Both the position numbers and the translations under genes were made by a program. From assembly GCA_025403435.1 (NCBI GenBank), contig CM046330.1, forward strand, positions 22,652,239-22,716,238: a stretch of DNA of 64,000 nt, in the 5' to 3' direction. Of this stretch, positions 1-11,727 are shown one piece after another (position 1 is the first letter of the stretch; every line of letters starts with the position of its first letter). The notes under the pieces are model-generated. The model was not told where the DNA came from. It was given only the letters and a program-made list of their open reading frames with translations, and did not search any database. This DNA comes from Artocarpus heterophyllus. Taxonomy: Eukaryota > Streptophyta > Magnoliopsida > Rosales > Moraceae.

Positions 1-90
1 GTTACAAAAGTGAGCAAGACTTAATTAGAACAATTTTTTTGAAGTGGTAGTGGTAATTAATTTTGGGCTTATAATAATAATTATTATTAC

Positions 91-1633
91 CGAGTCCATT
101 AGAGTCTCAACAAGGGCCAAACTGTTGATGATAACGATCCCGGTTTCTCTAGAAGCTTCCGTGACGAATCCGTTTGGTTTCATGCCAATGCAAGGCGTGA
201 AGCTCCTCACGTACTCCTCATGATTTAATACTTCTCTTCCTCCTCCTACTCCTCTTTCCAAGGTCCTGATCCAAAGCGGCCCGTCGGTCTGCGCGATCTT
301 AACCAATTCGTCCATGGCCGCCAAGGCGAGCTCCAAGTACATCGACCTCTCGAGGACTTGAAAACCACCGGCAGGCCTTGCCGGAGGCAGAACTGGCAAG
401 GTGTTTGAGATTCCGCCTCCTCCGAAATCAGGAGGCCCCAAAGGCATTGTCGTTGTCGCCAGCGCTGCAAAGCCGTTGCCCCCTACACCTAGCTCCAGAG
501 CCGAGCTCGGCAATGGCGGGGCAATCGATGTGGCCAAGGACGAAATGGGGCGTCCCAAAAACTTGCCGGCGAGGGCGCAGACGCGCTCTAATTCGTCCTT
601 AAGACGTGCGTTCTCGATCCTCAGGTGCTGCTCTTCCAGCGAAATCTCGCCAATTATCGCCGGACCGCCGCAGTTTGTGCATATCGGGTTCCTCATGGCG
701 TCCCTGATTGACATGTTCTCCGCTCGGAGCTTGTCGTTCTCTTGCCTCAGCAGCGAGTTCTCGTGGCGTTCCATTTGGGTCTGGTCGGTGAAATAAATAG
801 GCCGAGGGCGGGTTAGGTTATTATTACAGAAAAAGACTAAATCAATTTCGTTGATATTTGTTGTCTTTTACCTTCATTTGGGTTCGGCGATTTTGGAACC
901 AGAATTTCACTTGCCTTGTCTCTAGGCAGAGGCGTTTGCTCAGCTCCAATCTTTGCTTCTCATCAGGATGAGGACATTCTTTAAACAGACTGAAAAAGGA
1001 ATAAAATCCGATGAGAATATCAAGATATATACATAACAAAACTATTTATGGACAAAAAATTATGGTTGAAATAAGAGAAGAAAGAAAAAATGGTTACGCT
1101 TCGAGCTCTTGGATTTGCTGAGGGGTGTGTCGGTGGTAGCGTTTTTTTCTCGGAGGCTTGTCGGCGGCGTCCTGATCGTCACCAGAACCTCCGTCCATGT
1201 TGTCGCTGCCAGATCTGCTGATCTCGTGCTCTTCCTCTCTGCTTCTTCTTCCACCGCTTGGATCGAAATTCTCCGCCATGTTTCTCATCATTTCCCCCTG
1301 TCCATCTATATTCGTTTGCTGCTCAAAAAACAAAAACCCAAATAAATAAAGTTGAGAAACATGAGATCAAGGAAGAGGGAGAGATTTTTTATTTTTGGGT
1401 CGTACGAGGGCGAGAGAGAGTCCGGGAGAGTTGAACATTGATTTGGTTAGAGATTGAGTGACGAGGCGAGGCTGAGCGATTGCAGAGGAGGGCATATTGT
1501 TGTCGTCGCTGTTGATGTGGTTGTTGTCGTTGTTATTGTTATGGTAAAAAGTGTCAGCCACTATTCTTGTACCGCCACCGCCACCGCCGGCGCCGGTAGT
1601 AATATTATTGGCAAGGAATCCTCCAAAACTCAT
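91..1633 (-). CDS. ANL2: HD-Zip class IV homeodomain-START transcription factor, ANL2-like (5' half)
   Basis: Nuclear DNA-binding regulator of epidermal (L1) cell identity; the ANL2 branch is linked to anthocyanin accumulation and root or cuticle patterning. Minus-strand exons that join in phase: 1633-1406, 1321 (or 1318)-1098, 989-872, 780-91. All junctions are GT/AG, and a donor GTAAT follows base 91. The visible product is about 420 residues. It has a glycine/asparagine-rich N-terminus, an acidic linker (~105-130), a homeodomain (~134-190, with WFQNRR at 181-186) and the class IV zipper-loop-zipper with its CTNC motif at 224-227. The START domain begins near 338. The rest of START and the C-terminal domain lie beyond the window. 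The start is ATG at 1633; an in-frame TTG just upstream is not a plausible start. The N-terminal sequence and linker resemble ANL2/HDG1 more than ATML1/PDF2, by recollection. Family assignment is very secure; the exact orthologue is less so. Confidence 0.93.
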
Positions 1634-2530
1634 CAAAGAAATCCTTATTGATTTTCCCTTTCACCAAACACACTTTTTTCCCTTTCTCTCTCTTTACAAA
1701 TTTACAGACACTTCTTGAAAAGAATTGTTGAAAGTGTTCATAACACTGAGCTCATAAGCACTAGTAGTCCATAATTTTTTTTCCCGGATTTACAAAGTGA
1801 AGATATGTGTGGAAAAACAAGTATCTGAACAAAATAAGAAAAACGAAAAAATAGAAAGAAAAAAAAACTTGAAAAGGAAAATGAAAAAGAGAAGAGAAAA
1901 CTCGGAGAGGTAGAGGAGACAAATGGTTTTTTGGAGAGTACTAAAGCCAAATGTCTCCAACTCCCTCTCTCTAAAAGAGAAAAACTTTGGTGTGTTTGTT
2001 TGGAGAAAGAAAGAGAAAGAAGGCAAGCAAATAATCTTCTTTTTTTTTTCCTTTTGGTGGCTTAGCTCTTCGTTCTCTATCCCCCTCTCTCTCCTCTCAA
2101 ATTTCTTCTGTCTGCAAAACGGCACACAGAAGAGGGCTTGATTCTTGAATCACACTGGTAAAATGGCTTGAGAGCTGAAAAACTGGAACCCTAGTTTTGT
2201 GTAAGTGTTATCTTGTTGTCTGCATGCCCTGACTAATGCTAAAAAGGCTTCTTCAATAGAGTTGAAGAGACCTAGAGAGAATTACATAAATTAAAAACAA
2301 ACAAAAAAATTTAAAAAAAAAATAAAAAGTAGAAGAAAGAAGAGAAAAGCTTTTCCAAGATTTGCACAGAGAGCAGAAAAAAAAAAAAAAGGAAAAAGGC
2401 GGAGAGAGAGAAATGTGGGTGAGAGAAAAATAAAGTGACGAGATAAAACGCTGTATGTGGACACTTCGAAGCCTTACAAATACGTGCTCCAAAAAAGAGC
2501 AGGTTGACTCTCAAACCCTTGTTTTCTATT
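1634..2530 (-). promoter_or_regulatory. Pyrimidine-rich 5' leader / proximal promoter of the HD-Zip IV gene
   Basis: Read on the minus strand, the ~900 bp upstream of the HD-Zip start codon is rich in CT and T tracts (GA/A tracts on plus). This is common in 5' UTRs and core promoters of plant developmental genes. Possible splice sites exist (acceptor near 2115, donor near 2477), so a 5' UTR intron is possible but not shown. Open frames here are low-complexity and not genes. No convincing TATA box was picked out. Confidence 0.4.
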
Positions 2531-3541
2531 TTTATTTTTTTTCTTTTTTTACTTCCTCTCTCTGAAAGTCTGTGAAGACAGTGAAAAGGAAAATGTGATG
2601 CTTTTTAACGCCTTGTGTTGAGGAAGTAAGAAAACGAAGTTACAGTGACAGAGAGCAGAGATCTACTGTTTCACCATTTTCCACCATGCAAATATTGGTA
2701 CGACCTTTTGGGATTTGGTAATTAATGGCATTGAGACTTGTTTTTCTTGTGAAAGTTTTCAAAATTTTCTTTCATTTATTCGTTTCTATAAAGGTTTGAT
2801 TGGTGCATAAGTTTAGAATAAAATGGTTTATCTTTTATAGTTTAAATTATAAGTTTTAAACTATATAATTTAAATAATAATTTTAAATTAATATTTAAAA
2901 TAAAAATAAAATATCACATTAAATTTAAAATGAAGACTAGTATTTAAAAAATTATAGATTATAAAAATCATAATGATTTTTACTGTAAATGATTTAAATC
3001 GTGTAAAATTTTAGATGTTTTGGACGATTTAAAACCACATTTATAGTTTAAATTGGCCTCAGTTATTACTCTATCAAACTTTAATTTGAATTATCTCTGC
3101 AATTTAATTAGCCTAAATTTATGCACCAAATGCCACCTAATACACTAACTAATTATAAGACATGAGAGTGCTGGTACAGTACAAGTTAAATGAAAAACTG
3201 TTTACGAGTAGAAAGATGTTGATTAAAGAGGGAAAAAAAGAGGAAAGGAGTAATAAAAAGAACTCTGATTTCTGTGGTGGATGACTGGATTCTAGTTCTG
3301 TCATAATTTTTGAGTAAATGCTCCAAGTTCATAACTCATAAGATAATGTCTTGCTCACAAAATGAGAACACATGATTAAATTTCTACCACAATGGATTTT
3401 TTTTTTCAAAGAAAAAGGTCGCTTCAATAAAAATGTGTTTTTCTTGCCAGAAAAAGTGGGAGAATAAACTGGAATTATCTTATCTCAAAACATGACAAAA
3501 AATAGTTTTGTTTTTGCCAATCAAAGTACGTTTTTTATAAA

Positions 3542-3686
3542 GTATTTAATAAAATAGTTAAAACTATTTTTACTATAACACTTAAAAATTTTATATTATA
3601 ATAATTTTTTTATTATTATTATAATATATAAAAATTTTATATTATTTATAACTAAAAAAATAATTTATGTCATTTTTATTAAATAC
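3542..3686. mobile_element. AT-rich MITE with 13-bp perfect terminal inverted repeats
   Basis: The segment starts GTATTTAATAAAA and ends with the exact reverse complement TTTTATTAAATAC; the 145-bp interior is almost pure A/T. The flanks show no clear target duplication, so the superfamily is not assigned. It lies about 1.9 kb upstream of the HD-Zip start codon. A chance palindrome in AT-rich DNA is the main alternative. Confidence 0.5.
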
Positions 3687-3778
3687 CTACTTAATTTTAT
3701 TAACTCTGTATTAGTCAATATTTGAAACATTTTTAATCCGTCAGAAGAACGATAAGAAAAGGCTAAGGCTAATCACAA

Positions 3779-3786
3779 TAAATGCA
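3779..3786 (+). promoter_or_regulatory. L1-box-like octamer TAAATGCA
   Basis: Exact match to the L1 box TAAATG(C/T)A, the element bound by HD-Zip class IV proteins themselves. It lies about 2.15 kb upstream of the HD-Zip start codon, on the strand opposite to the gene. An octamer is expected by chance every few tens of kb, so its function is only a suggestion. Confidence 0.3.
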
Positions 3787-4332
3787 GCTTTCAGAAAAAT
3801 AAGTACTTCGTCCAAGTCACTGTAAATTTAACTGAGAGACCTAATTACACTCTTTCTGCTCTATTGAATAAGACGTTTAAGGTTGTAATTTCAATCGCAT
3901 AATTTTAATTTAATGTATATAATATTGTAAAGTTTTATATGTTATTTTGTAAATAAATTTTTTTTTATAGTGTAAGTGTCAATACCTTTACCATGTAACA
4001 ATTGAAAATTGAAACTAATATGATTCCATACCCACCGAAAAGAAGGCCGTGAAATAGTAACACTGCCTCAAGGAACATAACTACTCCCAACTGCCACCAA
4101 CTACAGTCCATGGATTTATTTATTTATTTATTTACTATTTTTTCAAGTCTTGTTTTGTATAAGATATCAGAAAAGGAACTTAATAATTTTTTTATGAACA
4201 CGGATCTGTACATTAGATTTTCTAAATGTGGGGTTGGAATGACTTCAGCTTACGCTTTGCTCGAATGTAAATTGAGAAGACTGTTGTTAGCTTCTTGTTT
4301 TTATGCGTTATTGACCTAATATTACCTTTTAC

Positions 4333-5061
4333 TAGGGGTGAACAAAAACCGCCCCGCAACCGTCGGCCGCCCGCAACCGCCGCCCGCCCGCCCAAAAAAA
4401 AGACTATGCGGGTTCAACCCGTCCATTGGCGGGTTCAACCCGCCCGCCTACATATGTTGGCGGGCGGGTACGGTTTTAAATTTTAGGGGGCGGGTTCAAC
4501 CCGAACCCGCCCGCCTAATTCTTAAAAAAAAAAAAAAAAAAAAACTTAATCTAAACCTCTCCCACTCTTCATTCTTTAAAAAGAAAAAGAACATTTGACT
4601 TTGTTCATCATTTCATCTGTAGTATCCTGTTATTTTCGAATCCAATGAACAGGTTTTATGGAAGAACAAGAATTCTTGACTTTGTTCATCACTTCATATA
4701 TAGTTGATGTTTCTTGTTGCAATGAATGATTATGTTTCTTAATTTGTTGTGAATATGGTTATTGTCTTTAGGCGTCAAACTTGGTTGTTGTTGAGAATGC
4801 TTCATACATTATCGTCTTATATTTTCTACAAATTTTCTTCACTTTTTTTTAATAAAAAAGAGCTCAAAAAATTATATTGTACATTAGTGTAGACCCAACC
4901 CGCCCAACCCGCCCGCACCGCCCGCACCCGCCCGCCCCCAAACCGAAACCGCCCGCCACTCCATGGGCGGTTTGTGGGTTGGTTAATCGCCAACCCGCCA
5001 CTTAAAAAAAACCGCCCCGCACCCGCCCAAAAACCGCCTACCCGCCCGTTGTTCACCCCTA
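4333..5061. mobile_element. Non-autonomous hAT-type element (MITE)
   Basis: A 729-bp element with 13-bp perfect terminal inverted repeats (TAGGGGTGAACAA / TTGTTCACCCCTA). It is flanked by perfect 8-bp target duplications CCTTTTAC (4325-4332 and 5062-5069), the signature of the hAT superfamily. Subterminal regions (about 4345-4525 and 4890-5050) are packed with GC-rich GGGCGGGTT/AACCCGCCC words, while the middle is AT-rich and has no transposase reading frame. The open frames it contains are by-products of the GC-rich repeats. Confidence 0.9.
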
Positions 5062-5069
5062 CCTTTTAC

Positions 5070-6192
5070 ATGTTCATGAATTTTTTTTCCCATTTTCTAA
5101 TTTTGTGCAATCGTGGAAAGGCCTATCTTATTGGCAGTGTTTTCTTTTCTTGTGGTTTATAAATGGGAGATCTCCGGTTAAAATTCTCATAATAGCTAGT
5201 ATTATATATAAATAATATAAAATGCTTGATAACCGTGATTAGAGTTAAAACTTTAAAATTAAAAATATATTATTGTAGCATGTAAGAGTTTATACTGTAG
5301 CAATTAAAAGTTTTGATTAGAACTTACTTGCTAAACACTATTATAATAATAATAAAGGCAACATTTTATCAAGTACTACCAAGTAAAATATCATCAAATT
5401 TGTAGTTGCAAGTATAGAACTAATAGTAAATACATACTGATAAAACGAAGAGTTCAAATCATCCAACCTTAAAACAATATATATGTAAATATATAATCTT
5501 TTCTTTTATTTTGGCTATTTTCTTAATCAAAACCATCAAGAAAATAAAGTGTTTTGATATATATCTGAAAGATTACAAGTTAGACCAGCAAAATATTTGT
5601 TCAAAGAAACTTAAGAGATCATATTGATGAGATGAAAATCAAATTCAATTCTTTTTGCCCCTATATAGCATGTTGTCGCTGATTTTAAATTCATCCGTAT
5701 ATAGTTAACTAATGCAATATCAGCATTCTACATTTATAATCTAGCATACTGGTATCAATACAATCTAGTACATTAATATCGATAATAAACTTGTTGGAAT
5801 AAATTAATCCTTTTAATGACATTACAAAGGCAACAATTAATTATTGTATTATTTCTTGGGTTTAATGATTGGCTCATTATACAAAGGCCACATAGTCGAG
5901 ATTAATTAAAAAAAAAAAAAAAAGCGAAGATATAATATATCGTGGTTTCGTAATCCTTTTGTAGAACGTTATCGTAGATTCTTCTTTGCATGATGAATTA
6001 ATGTTCCTTTAGTTAGTCTTGACTAATTATTTCAGTTTGAATATGTATGTCTGTAATGGATGAAAAGAGAAAGTGAAGTATTTAAGTTAGCCCTTTAATT
6101 GTTCGCATATATATACACACACACAAACTATAATTTTGTCAACACAAATATAACAGCCTTCCCTCTTTGAGTTATATCTGCCAGCAGTGCAG
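5070..6192. other. AT-rich intergenic stretch, no gene seen
   Basis: No coding signal was recognised. About 5222-5345 resembles the AT-rich repeat also found near 19735-19880 and 47958-48255 (shared words such as TGTAAGAGTTT and ACTGTAGCA-like runs). A short run of alternating AC occurs near 6113-6125. Confidence 0.4.
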
Positions 6193-8305
6193 TGTCACGC
6201 CACAGAATACAGGAGGTGACGTGGCAGATTATTTGAATTAATTAAAAGATGAATTTAATTAAAATCAATAGTTTAGGGGTTAAGTTAAATAATAAAAATA
6301 TGAAAGTTTTAAAACTACATTGTGTAAAAGAATTCATAAACATTAAGCAAATAATAAAATATTAAAGAACCACGAATATGGGTCCTACTAACCCACAACT
6401 TGTGCACACACATAGTACTGACAATATAATAATACAACTACAGTCTAGGCACAAGGAAAATTTAAAAACATTACATGTCTTGTTCAAATAATACAATAAT
6501 CTACTAATCTTTCTACTACTCCTGAGTTCTGTCCGTTGAGTCCTCTCTGAACCCAAATGGGAATCCACTTAGAGGGGAGAAAATTAAAAACAAACAAAAT
6601 ATGAGCGAAAGGCTCAGTAGGACTATATTTTATTAAATCATTTAATTTAAAGAAAAATCTCAATATTCAGGGAATTATTTAAAAAAAACCGTGAATAAAT
6701 AAATAAATAAATTTAATTAAAACCATTCTTACCCAAAACAGTTCATTAGGTCGACCAGAAACATCATTTTCTTCTTCCTAGGCAAACCATAAGGATATCA
6801 CCACCGTAGTGGCCCAGTTGGGTTTTGGGACCTGCCCCCAAGGTCAATCACTACACGACCCGATCTCTGATATGGCATCATGCCCTTGTGTTTGTTTTCA
6901 TCATCATTCAAAACCCATTGACCGAGTATTATCATTTACATTCATTATGAAGTTCATTTCAGTTCACGGTTTACAAAAACAAAACCAATAAATTTCATTT
7001 TCAATCAACCGTTGAAAACATTTTTATAGAAACTCTTTCCAAAGCCAAATCATTTTGGAACTGGGTTACCAAAGATAGGGTAGAAGTCCTACCTCGATAC
7101 TCGTGTCGGTGCCCCACACCGTAATCTCGGTCGATCAATATCTAGTTTGAGACATTCTATGTTACAAAACCATTTAATGATGTGCCATTTGTATCTTTAA
7201 AATCATTTTACAATGTTGGAATTTGAATCGGGGTTCAAAACAGTGAAAACGGGTAGAAAATTACAAAATTTTCTATACTCTGCCGGCCTACCGGACACTC
7301 TGCTTCGGCCGACCGAACTGTACAGTTCGGCCTGCTGGAAATTAGGTCCGATCGGCTAGACATTTCCCAGGTTTGGTCTGCCGAACGGTGCAGTCCAGCC
7401 TGCCAATCCTTTGAATCCGGCCTGTCGAACTGGAAAAACCCAGAAATTCCAGCCATGGGTTTTGGTTCCCCCAAAATCCAAATCTTGATTTTAACCTATT
7501 TTTCTCAAATTTCAGGCATGGAAAACAATCATAGATAATAGAAAAACATACTAGAACACTTTTGAACTCATTTAAACAAGATTTAAACACAAAAATCTCA
7601 AAAATCTGAAAATGGGAGAAAATGAGGAAAAATGAAAAATCTTAAATCTAATCAGTTTTCTTCAATCCAAGCTTAGATTCTAGGTGTTCTAAGTTCCTTT
7701 AACTCAAATCAAGGGTTTTCTAAGCTCAAACAAACTTAGATTTCAAAAATGCACAAAATTTGAAAATTTTGAAAAAGTTTAGAAATTTCAAAACTAACCT
7801 CGAATCGAAGCTTCAATCCGCGTTCTTGGTTGTCAAATTTCGTTCCCGAGCTTCCTTCTTGCTAACCTGAAGCTTGGATTCGAATTTGATTCAAAAATTT
7901 GAGAGAAAATTTGAGAGAGAAGAGAGAAACCGAGAGAGAGAGTGAGAGGGGGTTTCACGGGTGAGAGAGGAGGAGATAGAGAGAGTGATCAGAGAGAGTG
8001 AGAGGAAGAGTGTGAGGGAGAGAATAAATAGAGAGAAGCGGTGGGCGGTTTTACTGTGTGAAAACCATATGCCACCAACGGTTTTGTAAAACAGAATATT
8101 TTCAACATTTTACAAACGGTTGTGTTTTAAAACTCAAAACAACATTTTAAAACAATAAGAAATCATTAGAACTTATTAAATTAACAAAACAACCTAAAAT
8201 TCAAAATTTAACCAAATGATCAAATTAACATTGAAACATTAATTATGGCACACTAATTCATCATTTTACATTACAATAACATTAAATTAATTTTGGGGCG
8301 TTACA
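6193..8305 (-). repeat. 3' LTR of a Tekay-type Ty3/gypsy element
   Basis: On the minus strand this 2113-bp block begins TGTAACGCCCC and ends GGCGTGACA, the usual TG...CA LTR borders. It is directly preceded (minus sense) by a polypurine tract at 8318-8306. It shares many blocks with the solo LTR at 26733-28896 and the LTR at 11728-16416. Examples are the segment reading toward GGGACCTGCCCCCAAGGTC (~6830) and the GAGC...GCTC mini-hairpin with GTAGGACT (~6604-6630). The flank left of 6193 is TGCAG; the partner duplication is not visible because the 5' half is missing. Confidence 0.85.
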
Positions 8306-8394
8306 ACTCTCCACCCCTAAAAGAAATTTCGCCCTCGAAATTAACAACTCAATTTAGAAACAAAACAAATGCGGATACAACTCCCGCATACTCG

Positions 8395-9487
8395 ACTCTA
8401 GTTCCCAAGTGGCTTCATCAACCCCGTGATGCTGCCACATGACCTTTACCAACGGTATCTCACGACGACGCAAACTGATCATCTTCTGGTCGATGATCTG
8501 AATCAGCACTTCCTTGTACATCGTATCTTCCCGAACCTACACATCGTGAAATGAAACTATCTTACCCTGCTCAAAGCGGACACTTCCTAAGCATCGACAC
8601 ATGAAACACATCATGAACATGAGAGAGTTCGGGCGGAAGGTCGAGCCGATAAGCAACCACACCAACACGTTGAGTGATCTCAAACGGTCCAATATACCTC
8701 GGTGCAAGCTTTCCACTCACTCCAAACCGTATAGTTCTTTTACTAGGCGATACCTTTAAGAGAACGAAATCTCCTACCGCAAACTCTAAGGGTCTACGTC
8801 TCCTATCCGCATAACTCTTTTGTCGACTCTGAGCTGCCCTCAATCGATTTCGAATCACAGCGACTTTCTCATTGCTATCACGGATCTCATCCGGCCCAAG
8901 AATAACTCTGTCTTCCGGCTCTGCCCAACACATCAGTGACCGACATGGTCGCCCATACAACGCCTCAAACGGTGCCATACCAATACTCGCTTGATAGCTA
9001 TTGTTGTATGTGAACTCCGCCAAATGCAAATATTTCTTCCAATTCCCGTTGAAGTCTAACACACAGGCAACATATCCTCGAGAATCAGAATAACCTGCTC
9101 AGACTGCCCATCAGTCTGAGGATGAAACGTCGTACTGAAGTTCAAATCCGTACCTAAAGCCTCCTGAAAACTCTTCCAGTACTTAGCATTAAATCTGGTG
9201 TCTCGATCAGAAGTAATGGACAAAGGAACTCCATGCAACCTCACTATGTTCTGTAGATACAAATCCCTAAGAATCCTCCTCGAACATGTCGACCTAAACA
9301 GAATGAAATGCGCCGATTTCGTCAACCTATCGACCACGACCCAAACTGCATCATGCTGCTGCTCCGTCCTCGGCAAACCTGTGAGAAAATCCATCGTCAC
9401 ATGCTCCCATTTCCACCCTGGAATAGGAAGCGGCTGAAGCTGACCTGCAGGCTTCTGATGCTCGGCTTTCACCTGAAGACACGTCAT
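8395..9487 (-). pseudogene. Integrase plus chromodomain fragment of the gypsy element
   Basis: Minus-strand frame 9487-9056 holds the integrase core, with recognisable MDFLTGLPR, VVVDRLTKSAHF, TSDRDTRF and FHPQTDGQSE motifs. Frame 9062-8571 continues the same protein with the GPF-type C-terminal domain and HVHDVFHVSMLRK. A small deletion near 9060 puts the two parts in different frames. After a stop near 8570 the chromodomain remains readable (~8535-8395: KVMWQHHGV, EATWE), but in another frame. Integrase catalyses insertion of the cDNA, and the chromodomain targets chromatin. The copy is inactive as read. Confidence 0.85.
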
Positions 9488-9488
9488 A

Positions 9489-9588
9489 NNNNNNNNNNNN
9501 NNNNNNNNNNNNNNNNNNNNNNNNNNNNNNNNNNNNNNNNNNNNNNNNNNNNNNNNNNNNNNNNNNNNNNNNNNNNNNNNNNNNNNNN
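9489..9588. other. Assembly gap of 100 N
   Basis: Exactly 100 unknown bases, the conventional size for a scaffold join of unknown length. It lies inside gypsy sequence. Integrase is on the left and an RT fragment on the right, in plausible order, but the two sides differ strongly in decay and in LTR length. Confidence 0.99.
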
Positions 9589-11727
9589 GTATCTATACCA
9601 AGTCTTCAAAGCCATTTTAGGGATATCTTCTTCCTTTACTCTAAGTTGATAATGCCCTGACGTAAATCTATTTTTGAAAAATACCAAGAACCTCCTAACT
9701 AATTGAACAATTCATCGTACCTAGGTCGTAGGTACTTGTTCTTCACTGTAACCCAATTCAACTATTGGTAATCAATGCATAATCTGAGATTCCCATCATA
9801 TTTCTTAGCAAATAGAACTGGTGCACCCCATAAAGATGTACTGTTTCAGATGTATCCTTTATCTGCAAGTTCTTGAAGCTGCTTTCTTAGTTCTTTCATT
9901 CTGCCAGTGCCATCTAGTATGGTGCGATGGAAATTAGAATGGCTCCAAGAAGTAACTTGATTTTGAACTCAATCTCTTAGTGCGGTGGTATTTTGGGAAA
10001 CTCATAGGGAAAAATTTTTTCAAAAATCGATCATTTATCACATGATCATCACCACCCTAGTAGGTGATCAACGTCCCCTTATCAGTTACTAGGGTCACTT
10101 TCCTAAGCTGACAGTCAACAATAGCATTATACCTAGATAATCAATCCATTCTTAGGATTACATCATAAGTGCTCAGGGGGACTACAATAATCACCCCTCT
10201 AAATCTCACCCCTAATTGTTATTTTACAAGTTTTACAAGTTTTACATACATTATTCATATACACTCGACCCCAGGGTGAAGTAATCATCATGGGTTCAAT
10301 AAATTCCTCTACTTCTAATCCCAAGTTATTTACAAATGAATGTGAAATGAGAGAATAAGAAGCACCAATATCAAATAAAATATGAGCTAAGGACTGAGAA
10401 ACAAGGATCGTACCATCAACTACTACGTTGCTATCCTGAGTACCAGAATTCCCTGCAGTCATGGTATGTACTTGGGATAGAGCCTTTCCTTTTCCCCTGT
10501 TGGCATTACTAGGCCTAGGGTTTGTTTTCCAATACTGTTGTTGGGGAGGGGACTACACACTAGCTAGACTAGGTACCCTATATTGTGGAAAGTTTCTCTA
10601 AAAACTTGGCGGTTGGTAACTTTGCCCTAAATAAGGCATCTGCTGAGGAGTAAATTGTTGGAACTAAGGCTTAGAGGATTGTTGAGACCAGGCATAAGAT
10701 TGGGCTTAAGATTGTTAGGATCCACCCTTTTCAAACTGTGATCCCTATAGAGAGTTCCTCATCGGACAATTCTTTTTGATATGATCTGGCTGCTAGCAGA
10801 AATGGTAGTGGAAGTTGTAAGGACTGCTTCACCTACCTCTGAAGGAGCTGCTACTTCCATAATTAGTGCCACTATGTTGGTTCCTTGACTGACCTTGATT
10901 ATTGTTGTTGCCCCTCTTGTTGTTCCTTTGAGGCCCACCAGAAGTCCTTGCCATGTTCTCATAATAAGTGGTATTATTGCTTTCAACTGATAGAGCCGAT
11001 GACACCAATTCATTGTATTCCTGGATTCTTAAAGCAACAAGCTATCGCCAGATAGAACCCTTCAACCTTTCCTAAAAATTGATGCACTTTTCTTGCTCAG
11101 ATGCTATAGTAGATGAGGGCGAATCTAGCCAACTTGGTGAACTTTGCCCCATATTCCCAAATAGCCATTTCACCTTGTTCCAAACAATAGAACTTGGCAA
11201 TTTTCTAGTCCTTCTATCCTTGTGGAAAAAAACAGACATAAAACAATTTCTCAAACCTGTCCCAATTGATGTTCCTATTGTTTTTTATGCGCTTTGCCTG
11301 TTTCCACCAGGCATTGGTGCTCCTTTCCAATTTATAGACTGAAAACTCAACAGGTATTCAGCTGACGCCCCAAGTGTATCCAAATGTTTTACCACCGAAT
11401 TGAACCAATACTCAACTGCTTGAGGGTCTGCCTTTCCGTCAAAAGGTTGGAATTGCAACACATCAAAATTCCTTGAAATATTCATGTCGGCGACTTAAAA
11501 CATGATCCTTACATTGTACCACTATTGCCATCTACCTGAAGGCAACAAACATAGCAGTCATCATCCCCTTACCGTTAGCAGGGTTTGTGTCAACAGTAGC
11601 TAGACAGCACCTAGGTGCCATTCTCTTAGTTTCTTAAAAGAAAATTGGACTATTAGTGGTTTTCATTTGTCGTATCTATGTGTGCAAAATTCCTAAGTTT
11701 CGAAACCTGGGCCTCTAATGCCTAATC
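9589..11727 (-). pseudogene. Degenerate gag-protease-RT region of a second gypsy element
   Basis: Minus-strand relics in the order 5' to 3': a primer-binding-site-like stretch next to the LTR (~11725-11700, resembling an initiator tRNA-Met site); gag (~11485-11072, with a DGKADPQAVEYW-like block); a low-complexity Gly/Asn/Arg zinc-knuckle area (~11013-10740); an aspartic protease remnant (~10462-10199, with a DIGAS active-site block); and reverse transcriptase (~9960-9600, around APVLFAKKYDG and CIDY). Stops and frameshifts interrupt all parts. The element cannot encode working proteins. Confidence 0.8.

Larger units (their letters stand above)
6193..9488 (-). mobile_element. Tekay-type Ty3/gypsy retrotransposon, 3' half only
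   Basis: The order on the minus strand is integrase core, integrase C-terminus, chromodomain, polypurine tract and 3' LTR. This is the layout of plant chromoviruses of the Tekay/Del lineage. The element is cut by the scaffold gap at 9489, so gag, protease, RT and the 5' LTR of this copy are not seen. The sequence right of the gap looks more decayed and appears to come from a different copy. Confidence 0.8.

Noticed and set aside
1634..2514. Several Phe/Ser/Leu-rich open frames
   Set aside because: Low-complexity CT-rich leader of the HD-Zip gene; no domain and no separate promoter.
4295..5056. Gly/Pro/Arg-rich open frames
   Set aside because: They are translations of the GC-rich subterminal repeats of the hAT MITE.
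6211..6227. TGACGTGGCA element as a host gene G-box/ABRE
   Set aside because: It lies inside the 3' LTR of the gypsy element near its end, so it is more likely part of the LTR than of a host promoter.
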